Assembly (NCBI GenBank): GCA_013150955.1 | Contig: JAADJD010000027.1 | Coordinates: 1 to 64,000 of the forward strand | Source of the DNA: Calditrichota bacterium | Lineage (GTDB): Bacteria; Calditrichota; Calditrichia; RBG-13-44-9; J042 | Direction: 5' to 3' | DNA length: 64,000 bases | The notes under the pieces: generated by a model | What the model saw: the letters and a program-made list of their open reading frames with translations, nothing else | What the model was told of the DNA's origin: nothing | The model's database searches: none | Translations under genes and position numbers: made by a program | Shown here: one piece after another, positions 19,012 to 27,987 of the stretch | Numbering within the stretch: the stretch's first letter is position 1 | Layout: the number at the start of each line of letters is the position of its first letter

Positions 19012-19885
19012 AATCTGGCCCGTGTTGAAGTCGATATTGGCACAAAAGTGGCCGGGTGCGTTTGATGCGGAGTTTACCGAATATCCCGGACATGCCACGC
19101 GTCTCACCCACACCGCGCTGACTCAGGGCTATGCGTGCATTCTTTCCGTGGGGGGCGATGGTACCCTGAACGAGGTGTTGAATGGCTTTTTTGAAAACGG
19201 TACCGACCGTCCGTTACCCGGTGTACTGGGGGTGATCGAAATTGGTACCGGGTGCGATTTTGCTCGAACCATTGGCATGCCCACCGATCCGCGGGCGGCA
19301 GTGGACTATCTAATCCAGGCCCAACCCGTGCCCACGGATGTGGGACGAGCCCGTTTTCAGACGTTGTCTGGAGAAGAGAGCGTCCGGTATTTCATCAACA
19401 TCCTGGATTTTGGCATTGGTGGAGCCGTGGTAGAGCGGGTAAATCGCACCTCGAAGGCGCTGGGTGCCCGCATCACCTTCCTGTACGGTATTCTGGCCAC
19501 TCTGGCAACTTACACCAATAAGACCATTGAGTATCGTCTGGATGAAGCGGACTGGAAGCAGGCCCGGTTGAATAATTTTATTGTCGCCAACGGCCGGCAT
19601 TTTGGGGGCGGATTGACCCCGGCGCCAATGGCCCGTATCGATGATGGCTGCTTTGAGATTGTCCTGTTTGGCGATATTGGCCGCTGGCAGGCCGTTACCA
19701 ATCTCTCCCGCCTGCGAAAAGGCACGCACCTGGAGAATCCGCTGGTGACCACTGCCCAGGCCAGAACAGTGGTGGCGCGCTCGGCCGAAGAGGTGTTCAT
19801 CGATATGGACGGCGAGCTGGTGGGGAAGCTGCCGGTGACGGTGGAAATTTTGCCCGCAGTCCTGCCGGTGCTTCGGCAGGCATGA
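18959..19885 (+). CDS. Diacylglycerol/lipid kinase family protein (DagK/YegS type)
   Basis: 308 residues from the ATG at 18959, which follows AGGGAG; a longer frame starting at 18797 would overlap glpD by over 200 bp and lacks a ribosome site. DAGK_cat hallmarks are present: KLIINPRAANGK at the N-terminus, SVGGDGTLNEVLNG (the GGDGT nucleotide motif) near residue 62, and GTGCDFARTIGM. Family members phosphorylate diacylglycerol, sphingosine-like or other lipid hydroxyls with ATP at the membrane surface. The 53-bp overlap with glpD implies translational coupling. In this context a kinase for ether-lipid or glycerolipid intermediates is the best inference. Confidence 0.9.
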   Translation: MKTKLIINPRAANGKTRRIWPVLKSILAQKWPGAFDAEFTEYPGHATRLTHTALTQGYACILSVGGDGTLNEVLNGFFENGTDRPLPGVLGVIEIGTGCDFARTIGMPTDPRAAVDYLIQAQPVPTDVGRARFQTLSGEESVRYFINILDFGIGGAVVERVNRTSKALGARITFLYGILATLATYTNKTIEYRLDEADWKQARLNNFIVANGRHFGGGLTPAPMARIDDGCFEIVLFGDIGRWQAVTNLSRLRKGTHLENPLVTTAQARTVVARSAEEVFIDMDGELVGKLPVTVEILPAVLPVLRQA

Positions 19886-19887
19886 TT

Positions 19888-20040
19888 TAGGATAAAGCGT
19901 TAAACCACAAATCACGCGAACGAAACCAATAAATATCAATTTTTAATCGCGAATAAACCTCGAAACACATTTTCATCCAGAAATAATCCAATGTATTTTA
20001 TTAATCCTATTCGTGTTAATCCGTGTAATTCGTGGTTTAC
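19888..20040 (+). repeat. Dispersed intergenic repeat, copy 3 (forward)
   Basis: Left arm ACCACAAATCACGCGAACG, core ACACATTTTCATCCAGAAA and CCAATGTATTTTATTAAT, right arm TTAATCCGTGTAATTCGTGG. It lies between two genes on the same strand. Confidence 0.85.
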
Positions 20041-20151
20041 TGCAACATCTGAGACAAAAACCACCTGGCTGTTCCAGGAGCTTTCCCATTCTGCGAAAAT
20101 CCACCGACCTTTTATTTGCCTTTCCGGGAAATCTCCCTTAAACTTCATTGT

Positions 20152-23100
20152 ATGCGGAAAACCCTGTTGACATTGGGACTCCTCTGGTTTGCGCAGGTGC
20201 TCCAGGCGGGCACCGGTGTCGAAAAAATTCTTTTCCAGCGCTACACCATCGACGATGGGCTGTCCCAATCCAGTATTTACAGCATCGCGGAAGATAGCCT
20301 GGGGTTTCTCTGGTTTGGCACCCAGGATGGCCTCAACCGATTCGATGGGTACACGTTCAAAATCTTTCGCAGCGATCCCCACGATTCTACCACCATCTCG
20401 GACAATTATTGCTGGACGGTGATCGCTTCCCGCCGGGGTGGGCTGTGGATTGGCACCTACGATGGCGGGTTTTGTTATTACGATCCCATCACCGAATCCT
20501 TTACCCGGTATCGAGCGGGACGGGGAGCCGCGCGCATCATGCGCAGCAACAACGTTCCGGCATTGCTGGAAGAACCCTCCGGGGTGTTGTGGGTCGGTAC
20601 CTGGGGTGGCGGCCTTTACCGGTTTGATCCCCGCACCGGTGAGTGGCACGCATTCATCGCAGATGCTCAGAATCCTCACGCGTTGATTAGCAACCGCATT
20701 TCCAGTTTTGCGCTGGAGCAGGGGCGTTATCTCTGGATTGGTACCTGGGCGGGCGTTTGCCGCCTGGATCTTCAAAACTGGCGGAAGGGTATTTTTGAGC
20801 ATTATCGATATCCCGACACGGGGGCACAACCGGAGCTGGAAAACCAGGTGTGGAAGCTGTTTGTTTCCCGCACCGGAACCATCTTTGCCAGCAGCTGGGG
20901 CGGTGGGGTCAATCTGATCGATCGTCAGAATCGACGCATGATTGATTGGGAGGAGCGCTTGCCCCTTGCCCGGCAGGTGAGGGCGCGCTTCATCTCCGAG
21001 ATGTTCGAAGATGAAGAGGATCGATTGTGGATTTTGACCTACGACGCCGGGTTGTACATCTGGGATGCGGCTAACGGGGAGCTGCGCTGGATTCGCCATC
21101 GGTTAAACGATCCGCTCAGCCTGGTCAGCGATGCACTTTACTGTATTTACCAGGATCGATCGGGGCGCATCTGGATTGGGGGTGAGGGCGGTGTGGCGAC
21201 CACCGATCTGTCTGAATGGAAGTTCGAAAACTTTCGCTACATTCCGGGAGAGCGGGGAAGCCTGAGTCATCCCAACGTGCGCGCCATTCTGGAGGACAGT
21301 CGGGGCGGCGTATGGGTGGGTACGCTGGGAGGGGGCTTAAATTATCGCCCACCGGATGGAGACCGTTTCCAGCACTTTCGGTATACACCGGGACGGCGTC
21401 AGGGGCTTTCCAGCGACCGGGTGGTGGCGCTGATGGAAGACATGCAGGGAAACATCTGGATTGGTACCGAAAACAACGGCATCGACATTTACCATCCCGA
21501 TACCCGGAAGTTTTCTCACCTGCGCAGCGATCCTGATAATCCCAACAGCCTTTCCAGCAATGCCATTGTGGTGTTGTATCAGGATCGGCAGGGGATCATC
21601 TGGATTGGAACCTCTGGCGGAGGACTGAATCGGTACGATCCGCTAACCGGCCAGTTTCGGCATTACCGGATGAATTTGCACGATAGTACCTCTCTGAGTG
21701 GGGATTGGGTCTGGGCCATTCACGAAGACCCGCAGGGAAATTTGTGGGTGGGTACCTGGGGCGCCGGGGTGTGCCGGCTGGATCCGAAAACCGGCCGGTT
21801 TAAACGGTACTGGCACAAACCGGAGGATGATCGCAGTTTAAGTAAGAATTCCATCTTTGCGATTATGACCGATCGTCAGGGCAATCTCTGGCTGGGTACC
21901 TGGGGCGGCGGTCTGGAACGTTATGATCCCCGGATCGATGGATTTCATCATTTCACGGAAAAAGACGGTCTACCCAATAATGTGATTTACGGAATTCTGG
22001 AAGATGAAGATGGCAATTTGTGGCTGAGTACCAACAGGGGATTGTCCCGGTTTAATCCCCGTACCCGGCAGTTCACCAACTTTGGGATCGATGACGGCTT
22101 GCAGAGCAATGAATTTAATCAGGGAGCCTATTGTCGCGGGCGGGATGGCAGGCTGTATTTCGGGGGTATCCGCGGGGTAACCCGCTTTTATCCCCGGCAG
22201 ATTCGTCCTCATCGGTACCTTCCGCCGCTGGTGATTACCCGGTTCGAAGTGCTGGCAGAGCCCTTTCCCATTCAACCCTATATCAATTCCCCCCGAACGC
22301 TGGTTTTGAAGTACTGGGAAAACAACTTCTCTTTTCAAATGGCTTCGCTGGACTATCGCGCTCCCCAGAAGAATCAGTACATGTATTTTCTGGAAGGGTT
22401 TGACGAACACTGGACGTACAGCGGTACGCGGCGCTACGTGGCGTATACCAACGTTCCCCCTGGCGATTACATTTTACGCCTGAAGGGTTCCAACAGCGAT
22501 GGCATCTGGAATCCTCGTGGCATTTCAGTAAAAATCAAAATTCTGCCCCCGTTCTGGCAAACCTGGTGGTTTATTTTATTGTCGGTTTTGCTGGTGGGCG
22601 GCACCATTGCCGCTTTTGTGGTGTATCGGTTTCGACAGTTGCTGGCCATAGAGCGGCTCCGGGCGCGCATTGCCGCCGACCTGCATGACGACATTGGCGC
22701 AGGGCTTACTGAAATCTCCATATTGAACGAGATCCTGTATCAGAAATTGCCATCCGAATGGCAGCAGACCATTGGAAAAGAATTCCGCCAGATTGGTGAA
22801 CGGGCCCGCTTGTTGATCGATAAGATGAGCGATATTGTCTGGCTGGTGAATCCCCGGCGGGATACGTTGTTCGATTTGCTGTCCCGGCTGGGGGATTCTG
22901 CCAGGGAGATTTTACCGGCAGAACAGGCCATTTTTCGTACGGAGAATCTGGAATCCCTGAAAAACGTTCGGTTAAACATGGAAAATCGTCAACATCTGTT
23001 TTTGATTTTCAAGGAGGCCATTCACAATGCCCTGAAACACAGCGAGGCCACCGAAGTGGTGCTCTCCGCCACGTTTGATGGGCGAAAATTGCGAATGACG

Positions 23101-23259
23101 CTTCGGGACAATGGGAAGGGTTTTGTGCTGGAGGAAGTCCGTGGCGGCAATGGATTACAGAACATGCAGGATCGTGCCCGGCGTCTGGGCGGGGAATTGC
23201 ACATCCATTCCCGCCCCGGAGAAGGAACGGTTGTGGAATTCCACGGGCGGGTGCGTTGA
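20152..23259 (+). CDS. Hybrid-type sensor: Reg_prop beta-propeller, Y_Y_Y domain, membrane segment, histidine kinase
   Basis: 1035 residues from the ATG at 20152 (MRKTLLTLGLLWFAQ, a signal peptide). Residues about 30-690 hold many repeats of the Reg_prop type, recognisable by units like GFLWFGTQDGLNRFDGYTF and NIWIGTENNGIDIYHP; together they would form two seven-bladed propellers in the periplasm. A Y_Y_Y domain follows (FLEGFDEHWTYSGTRRY and NVPPGDYILRLKGSN). One membrane helix lies at about 805-830. The cytoplasmic kinase has DLHDDIGAGLTEISIL (phospho-His near 845, HisKA_3 type) and a HATPase_c domain with NALKHSEA and DNGKGF. Such proteins often sense polysaccharides. Its partner regulator is 122 bp downstream. 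Confidence 0.93.
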   Translation: MRKTLLTLGLLWFAQVLQAGTGVEKILFQRYTIDDGLSQSSIYSIAEDSLGFLWFGTQDGLNRFDGYTFKIFRSDPHDSTTISDNYCWTVIASRRGGLWIGTYDGGFCYYDPITESFTRYRAGRGAARIMRSNNVPALLEEPSGVLWVGTWGGGLYRFDPRTGEWHAFIADAQNPHALISNRISSFALEQGRYLWIGTWAGVCRLDLQNWRKGIFEHYRYPDTGAQPELENQVWKLFVSRTGTIFASSWGGGVNLIDRQNRRMIDWEERLPLARQVRARFISEMFEDEEDRLWILTYDAGLYIWDAANGELRWIRHRLNDPLSLVSDALYCIYQDRSGRIWIGGEGGVATTDLSEWKFENFRYIPGERGSLSHPNVRAILEDSRGGVWVGTLGGGLNYRPPDGDRFQHFRYTPGRRQGLSSDRVVALMEDMQGNIWIGTENNGIDIYHPDTRKFSHLRSDPDNPNSLSSNAIVVLYQDRQGIIWIGTSGGGLNRYDPLTGQFRHYRMNLHDSTSLSGDWVWAIHEDPQGNLWVGTWGAGVCRLDPKTGRFKRYWHKPEDDRSLSKNSIFAIMTDRQGNLWLGTWGGGLERYDPRIDGFHHFTEKDGLPNNVIYGILEDEDGNLWLSTNRGLSRFNPRTRQFTNFGIDDGLQSNEFNQGAYCRGRDGRLYFGGIRGVTRFYPRQIRPHRYLPPLVITRFEVLAEPFPIQPYINSPRTLVLKYWENNFSFQMASLDYRAPQKNQYMYFLEGFDEHWTYSGTRRYVAYTNVPPGDYILRLKGSNSDGIWNPRGISVKIKILPPFWQTWWFILLSVLLVGGTIAAFVVYRFRQLLAIERLRARIAADLHDDIGAGLTEISILNEILYQKLPSEWQQTIGKEFRQIGERARLLIDKMSDIVWLVNPRRDTLFDLLSRLGDSAREILPAEQAIFRTENLESLKNVRLNMENRQHLFLIFKEAIHNALKHSEATEVVLSATFDGRKLRMTLRDNGKGFVLEEVRGGNGLQNMQDRARRLGGELHIHSRPGEGTVVEFHGRVR

Positions 23260-23381
23260 CCGCATCAATAGGTAGTGGGATGCGGGGATTCCTCCCGGAA
23301 CCTGGAAAAACTACATCAATGGGCAATTGGAAAAACCCGAACAATTGACTACTTTTAAATGATCAAATCGGATAGACACCC

Positions 23382-24014
23382 ATGATACGCATTGTGATTG
23401 TGGAGGATAATCGCACCATTCGGGAAGGACTGACCGTGCTGATTAACGGCACGGAAGGGTTGCGTTGTGTGGCATCTTACCGGGATTGTGAAAAGATGCT
23501 GAGTCAGCTGGAGCAGGATCAACCCGATTTGATCCTGATGGACATTGGGTTGCCTGGTATGTCCGGGATTGAAGGGGTGAAGCGGGTCAAGGAAAAACGT
23601 CCGGAAACGCAGGTGGTTATGTTAACGGTTTATGAGGACGATGAATCCATTTTTAAAGCCCTGTGCAATGGCGCGATTGGTTATTTGTTGAAGAAGACGC
23701 CCCCGGCTCAGTTGCTGGAGTCCATTCGCAGTGCCTACGAGGGGGGCTCTCCCATGAGCAGCCAGATTGCGCGCAAGGTGGTAAATTTTTTCCAGCGGTT
23801 TGCCCCGGAAGAAAGCGAACAACCCACTTTGAGCAAGCGCGAGCTGGAAATTCTGGAGGGATTGTCCCGCGGGAACAGCTACAAAATGCTGGCTGATTCC
23901 CTGTGCATTAGCATGGACACAGTGCGCTACCACATCCGAAATATTTACAAGAAGTTGCATGTGCATTCCCAGTCCGAGGCGGTAGCCAAGGCGCTGCGTA
24001 AGGGGTGGATTTAG
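23382..24014 (+). CDS. NarL/FixJ-family response regulator
   Basis: 210 residues. The receiver domain has acidic residues E8/D9, phospho-acceptor Asp54 (ILMDIGLPG), a conserved Thr in MLTVYEDDES and a Lys in LLKKTPP. The C-terminal LuxR-type HTH has LSKRELEILEGLSRGNSYK and DTVRYHIRNIYKKLHVHS. It is the likely phosphorylation partner of the HisKA_3 kinase upstream, since NarL-type regulators normally pair with HisKA_3 kinases. The target genes are not evident in the window. Confidence 0.94.
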   Translation: MIRIVIVEDNRTIREGLTVLINGTEGLRCVASYRDCEKMLSQLEQDQPDLILMDIGLPGMSGIEGVKRVKEKRPETQVVMLTVYEDDESIFKALCNGAIGYLLKKTPPAQLLESIRSAYEGGSPMSSQIARKVVNFFQRFAPEESEQPTLSKRELEILEGLSRGNSYKMLADSLCISMDTVRYHIRNIYKKLHVHSQSEAVAKALRKGWI

Positions 24015-24173
24015 CCCAGGTTATGCATTCGCCTACGAATGAACCCAGATAAAAATAATGCCATCCTTTGGATGATGTCTGGATGAAAATGGGTTTTAGG
24101 GTTGATTTGCCATTTTTGTGGATATTTTTGGTTTCATTCGCGCGATTCATGGTTTAATGCTTTATTTGGGTTT
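24015..24173 (-). repeat. Dispersed intergenic repeat, copy 4 (reverse)
   Basis: Starts right after the regulator stop codon with CCCAGGTTATGCATTCGCC. The core is GATGTCTGGATGAAAATGGG, and it ends in TTTCATTCGCGCGATTCATG and TTTATTTGGG. Confidence 0.82.
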
Positions 24174-24319
24174 ATCCTGGCATGAATGGGTGGGTTGAGC
24201 CCGACTTTTGGCGACAATCCTGAAAAAATCTCACCTTTTATGCAGGTGACGCATTGCCCCTCCTGACTTAATTTATTGTGAAAAGGTAAGAAACCCGTAC
24301 CAAAAAGATATACCGGGAA

Positions 24320-24469
24320 ATGAAAGGATGGAGCCCATTACATCGTCGGTGGATGCGGCGCGGCTTACAGATTGTATTGCTGGTAATTAGCTGGATAATC
24401 GTGATGCTGGCATGGCTACAGATTGTCTTCCCGCGCGAACAGCAGCTCACCGTGTTCTTCAAATACTGA
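24320..24469 (+). CDS. Possible 49-residue single-pass membrane peptide
   Basis: A short open frame (ATG 24320, TGA 24467-24469) encodes a basic N-terminus (MKGWSPLHRRWMRRG), one strong hydrophobic stretch of about 22 residues (LQIVLLVISWIIVMLAWLQI) and a short tail. This topology is typical of small inner-membrane proteins (N-in by the positive-inside rule). The ribosome site is weak and no homologue is recognised, so it may be chance. It sits alone in a gap of over 900 bp between the two-component system and the next gene. Confidence 0.35.
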   Translation: MKGWSPLHRRWMRRGLQIVLLVISWIIVMLAWLQIVFPREQQLTVFFKY

Positions 24470-24723
24470 GACCTGGTGTGCGTTTGAACCGGATCGGTGA
24501 GTGGAATGGCCGATATGGAGTACCGGAGAGCGTCAGCAGGCAAGAGGAGGAGCCGGGAAGGAGGTTTACCGTTACCCGCATGGATCGGTTAATTTGATAT
24601 GTCTCAGGCGGGTGACCCGTGTGAAACTGCACTTTTGTGCGGTTGAATGGGAACGGGAGGAAAGGTATCTTGTTGTTGAATGAATCGCGTTGTCAGGGGA
24701 GGGGCCAGCCGACCAATTGTTTG

Positions 24724-24760
24724 GGGGACTGCATCACCCGGGATGGGTGGTGCAGTCCTC
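24724..24760 (+). repeat. Strong 16-bp stem-loop in a long leader region
   Basis: The arms GGGGACTGCATCACCC (24724-24739) and GGGTGGTGCAGTCCTC (24745-24760) pair over 16 positions with two wobble pairs and a 5-base loop. No T-run follows on either strand, so it is not an ordinary terminator. It lies 220 bp before the 24981 gene, in a stretch (24470-24980) with no other convincing gene. It may be part of a structured leader or small RNA. Confidence 0.55.
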
Positions 24761-24980
24761 TAAAATTTGCAGCCGTAAAGCCCTTCCCGCAATCGAGAGT
24801 GAGGTGTCCCGGAACCCATTCGCCCGTAGGTGCATGGAGATCGGGTAAAAAGTGTGACCGAGACGCTGCGGATTTTATTCAAATCGCTTTTTGAAAACCC
24901 GGATCCAAACCAACATCCGGGATGGGAAGGAAAGCGAAATCCAATTATTTAATCTTTTACCCCGGAGGGGAAGCCATTTT

Positions 24981-25316
24981 ATGGATGAACCAATGAATCG
25001 AACCGTATCGCCATTGCCCTTCCCGATTCCCCGTGATGGGAAGAATCTGACGCGAGTACCGGGATCTAATCTGGTGACGTTTCAGACGGGAATGGAAATG
25101 TCCCATATAGCGGATTTTTACCGGCAGGAGTTTGCCGAATGGGGATTCCAGGAGCGAACGGATCTTAATGCCGAGCGGCTGGATTTTCTCCGCCTGGTGT
25201 TCGAGAACCTGCAGGATGGTTCCATGGTGGTGGTTCAGATCATGAATTTAAAATACACCATGAGCATTGATATGCGGTATGTGAATATTTATCAGGAGCA
25301 TCAGCGTATTTGCTAA
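24981..25316 (+). CDS. Conserved-looking small protein of unknown function
   Basis: 111 residues from the ATG at 24981, after GGAGGGG; an in-frame upstream ATG at 24891 lacks a ribosome site. It has no signal peptide or membrane segment. The central region NLVTFQTGMEMSHIADFYR then QEFAEWGFQER looks like a small alpha/beta domain seen in uncharacterised proteins, in which a strand ending in a polar threonine is followed by a helix with FYRxEL and GW. I cannot name the family with confidence. It is preceded by a long leader with a strong stem-loop and converges with the HIRAN gene. Confidence 0.55.
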   Translation: MDEPMNRTVSPLPFPIPRDGKNLTRVPGSNLVTFQTGMEMSHIADFYRQEFAEWGFQERTDLNAERLDFLRLVFENLQDGSMVVVQIMNLKYTMSIDMRYVNIYQEHQRIC

Positions 25317-25382
25317 TCCCTGTATTCAGCCGTTCTTTCACTGTTAACCATCTTTAGAATCGAGCCAGGGGGCTGGCTGCCG

Positions 25383-25787
25383 TTATTGCTGCAACAGCCA
25401 GACCCGTATCTGCACCTGCTGCCAGGGGGGTGCTTCCGGCTGAATACCGGCGATGCGTCCAACCAGCGGCACCCCGTTTTGCAGCAACCGACTGATGTGA
25501 CGATTGTCGCTACGGGGCACGTAACCAATCTGTCGGCCCCGATAAAGAATTTTGACCGCAAATTCGTCGTGCGGATTGGTGGGTTCCACTTCAAGGGAGA
25601 TCCGTTCTCCGACCTTCATCAGGGGTAGCAATGCCGGCCCCCTGTAATATTGAAATCCCGCAATGCTGAACTGATTCATCAAAACTCCCCGTTCGGGATG
25701 TTCCTTTGCGGTCAATTCCCGAAATCCCAGCAGGCCCAATAATGGCAGGGCCAGAATTTGTTGTAGAAATTTCCGTCGCGATAGCAT
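25383..25787 (-). CDS. Tat-exported HIRAN-domain protein
   Basis: 134 residues. The N-terminus MLSRRKFLQQILALPLLGLL has the SRRxFLQ twin-arginine motif and a hydrophobic stretch, so Tat export is likely. Residues 38-130 match the HIRAN domain: SIAGFQYYRGPALLPLMKVG, EPTNPHDEFAVKIL and GYVPRSDNRHISRLLQNG. HIRAN domains usually bind 3' DNA ends in helicases or nucleases; stand-alone exported versions exist in bacteria but their role is unclear. The start follows AGGAGGG. It is monocistronic, converging on the 24981 gene. Export is inferred from the motif only. Confidence 0.82.
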   Translation of the reverse strand: MLSRRKFLQQILALPLLGLLGFRELTAKEHPERGVLMNQFSIAGFQYYRGPALLPLMKVGERISLEVEPTNPHDEFAVKILYRGRQIGYVPRSDNRHISRLLQNGVPLVGRIAGIQPEAPPWQQVQIRVWLLQQ

Positions 25788-25831
25788 CTTATCCCTCCTG
25801 GTTTTTCGCTGAATGTGTTATTCGGAAAACC

Positions 25832-25980
25832 GGTTAAACCCACGAATGAAACCAGAAAATATCTGCAAAATCGCGGATAAACCCCGGGACACATTTTCAT
25901 CCAGACATCATCCAATGGGTTTTATTATTTTATTCGTTTTTATTCGTGTCATTCGTAGGGCGATTGCATAATCCGGGTTA
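25832..25980 (+). repeat. Dispersed intergenic repeat, copy 5 (forward)
   Basis: Left arm shortened (CACGAATGAAACC), core AAATCGCGGATAAACCC, CACATTTTCATCCAGACATC, right arm TTATTCGTGTCATTCGTAGG and GCATAATCCGGGTTA. It lies between divergent genes. The rest of the gap to 26395 (about 415 bp) shows no gene or clear motif. Confidence 0.82.
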
Positions 25981-26395
25981 AACGCGCCATCCAGAAGCCG
26001 GTTTTTCAGATGGCATCCGAACGGAAGAGCGAATCGAACCACAACACCTGAATATCAGGATGCGCTTCTGTGGAACAACAATGTTTCTCCGGGCTATTCC
26101 CGAATCTTGAAAGAACCCGGGTTAATCATGTGGCTGTTCGCATCCGTTCGAGAAAAAGATCCGCATCGAAGAAGATTCACTTTCGCCCTGTTTCAGAGAA
26201 AATCCGTCCGTAAATTGATCGTTCATAAAAAGTACTTTTTATTAGATGCTCCGGAGTAAATGTTCCCGGAAAAAATATTCTGTGAAACGCCGGTTGTTCT
26301 AAGGAATCTAATCATGCGGCAGTGGATCGGGTACCCGGAAGTGAATTTATCTGGGTTTGTTGTGGAATTGCGGGCAATGAGGAAGGATTGGGGTT

Positions 26396-27727
26396 GTGGA
26401 AACGCGTCTATCATTTAAACGCATCTTGAAATTGTGGTTGCCGCTGGCTTCCACCTGGCTCATGATGGCGTTCGAAGGGCCATTTCTTTCGGCGGTGATT
26501 GCCCGATTGCCCGACGAAACGTTTAATCTGGCCGCTTACGGGGTGGCCTTCTCCTTTGCCCTCATTATCGAGGCGCCCATCATCATGATGCTCAGTGCTG
26601 CCACCGCTCTGGTCAGGGATGTACCCAGTTATCGAAAATTGCGCAACTTTACGTTTTTTCTGAATGGGGCATTGACCCTGGTGCTGGTTTTGTTGTTGAT
26701 CCCACCGGTATTCCATCGGGTAATGATTGACTGGATCCAGTTGCCGGCGGAAGTGGCCCGATTGACCCGGTGGGCGCTGTGGATTTTGTTGCCCTGGCCA
26801 GGAGCCATTGGTTACCGACGATTTTTTCAGGGAATTTTGATCCGGTTTAACCAGACCGGTAAGGTGGCACTGGGAACGCTCCTGCGATTGGGAACGGTGA
26901 TCACGGTCGCCTTGTCTCTGGCTTATTGGGGAAGCCTGCCCGGGGTGGTGGTTGGCGCCGCGGCACTTTCCGCGGGGGTAGTCGTGGAAGCCCTGGCCGG
27001 CCGCTGGATGGCCCAATCCATTATCCGATCTCTGTTTCGAGCCCCATCCCCGGACATTCCTTCCGATACCGGTAAATTAACCTACCGAAGCATTGCGGCC
27101 TTTTATTATCCCCTGGCACTGACGGCGCTACTGGCGCTGGCGGTGCATCCCATTGCCACATTTTTTATGGGGCGAAGCCGCCTGCCGGTGGAGTCCCTGG
27201 CCGTTCTTCCGGTCATGAATGCCCTGATTTTCATTTTCCGCAGTGTGGGATTGTCTTTTCAGGAAGTGGTCATTGCCCTGCTGGAAGAAAATCGCCGCTA
27301 TTATCCGACCATACGAAAATTTAGTTACCTTCTGGGTGGAGCATTGTTGACCGCCCTGGGACTGCTGGCCTTTACTCCCCTGCTGGATGTCTGGTATCAG
27401 ACCATCTCCGGGCTGAACCCCACACTCAGCCAGCTGGCAAAAATCCCGACCCGGATCATGGTCTGGATGCCGGTGTTGACCCTGTGGATTTCCTTTCAAC
27501 GGGCGGTTCTGGTGGTGACCCGGAAAACCCAGCCCATTACCCTGGCCAGCGTGCTGGAGGTTGGGGGGATTTCGCTGATTTTGTGGGTAACTATTTATCA
27601 CCTGGATTTTGTGGGGGTGGTTGCCGCAGCCCTGGCCTTCGTTCTGGGACGTTTGCTGGCCAATGGCTGGCTGTTTTTCCCGGTCTGGAAGGAAAGTCGT
27701 CGCTTTGGGGGCAATGCCATTTTGTAA
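26396..27727 (+). CDS. MATE-superfamily transporter-like membrane protein
   Basis: 443 residues with a GTG start about 9 bp after AAGGA. About twelve hydrophobic segments in two similar halves (each with a leading helix pair, for example LKLWLPLASTWLMMAFEGP and FYYPLALTALLALAVHPIA) fit the MATE/MOP flippase fold. The opening segment WLMMAFEGPFLSAVIARLP resembles bacterial relatives of the progressive-ankylosis (ANK) proteins more than drug-efflux MATE proteins. The substrate is unknown. It stands alone between repeat copies 5 and 6. The membrane-transporter call is firm; the ANK-like subfamily call is a guess. Confidence 0.75.
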   Translation: METRLSFKRILKLWLPLASTWLMMAFEGPFLSAVIARLPDETFNLAAYGVAFSFALIIEAPIIMMLSAATALVRDVPSYRKLRNFTFFLNGALTLVLVLLLIPPVFHRVMIDWIQLPAEVARLTRWALWILLPWPGAIGYRRFFQGILIRFNQTGKVALGTLLRLGTVITVALSLAYWGSLPGVVVGAAALSAGVVVEALAGRWMAQSIIRSLFRAPSPDIPSDTGKLTYRSIAAFYYPLALTALLALAVHPIATFFMGRSRLPVESLAVLPVMNALIFIFRSVGLSFQEVVIALLEENRRYYPTIRKFSYLLGGALLTALGLLAFTPLLDVWYQTISGLNPTLSQLAKIPTRIMVWMPVLTLWISFQRAVLVVTRKTQPITLASVLEVGGISLILWVTIYHLDFVGVVAAALAFVLGRLLANGWLFFPVWKESRRFGGNAIL

Positions 27728-27810
27728 ACCGTTTGCAGGAAATCGGGATCTGTTTCAGAGACATTGGTAACCGCATGCATCATCCGGATTGAAAATGCCG
27801 CCCAATATTT

Positions 27811-27987
27811 ATCCCGGATTATGGATTCGCCTACGAATGACACGAATTGAACGAATAAAAATAATTTGGTGATATCTGGATGAAAATGTGTTCCAGGGTT
27901 TATTCACGATCTTGTGGATATGTCTTGGTTTCATTCGCGTGATTCGCGGTTTAATGAATTATTTGGTTTAACGCATGATTTGGGTTT
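27811..27987 (-). repeat. Dispersed intergenic repeat, copy 6 (reverse)
   Basis: Starts ATCCCGGATTATGGATTCGC with CTACGAATGACACGAATTG. The core is GATATCTGGATGAAAATGTG, and it ends in TTTCATTCGCGTGATTCGCG, TTATTTGG and an extra GCATGATTTGGG. Confidence 0.85.

Noticed and set aside
24501-24683. A 60-residue frame with GTG start, MEWPIWSTGER...
   Set aside because: No ribosome site, a stop codon just upstream, and no recognisable motif; kept only as part of the leader finding.
24600-24860. Possible cobalamin-type riboswitch
   Set aside because: No recognisable B12-box and no matching gene downstream.
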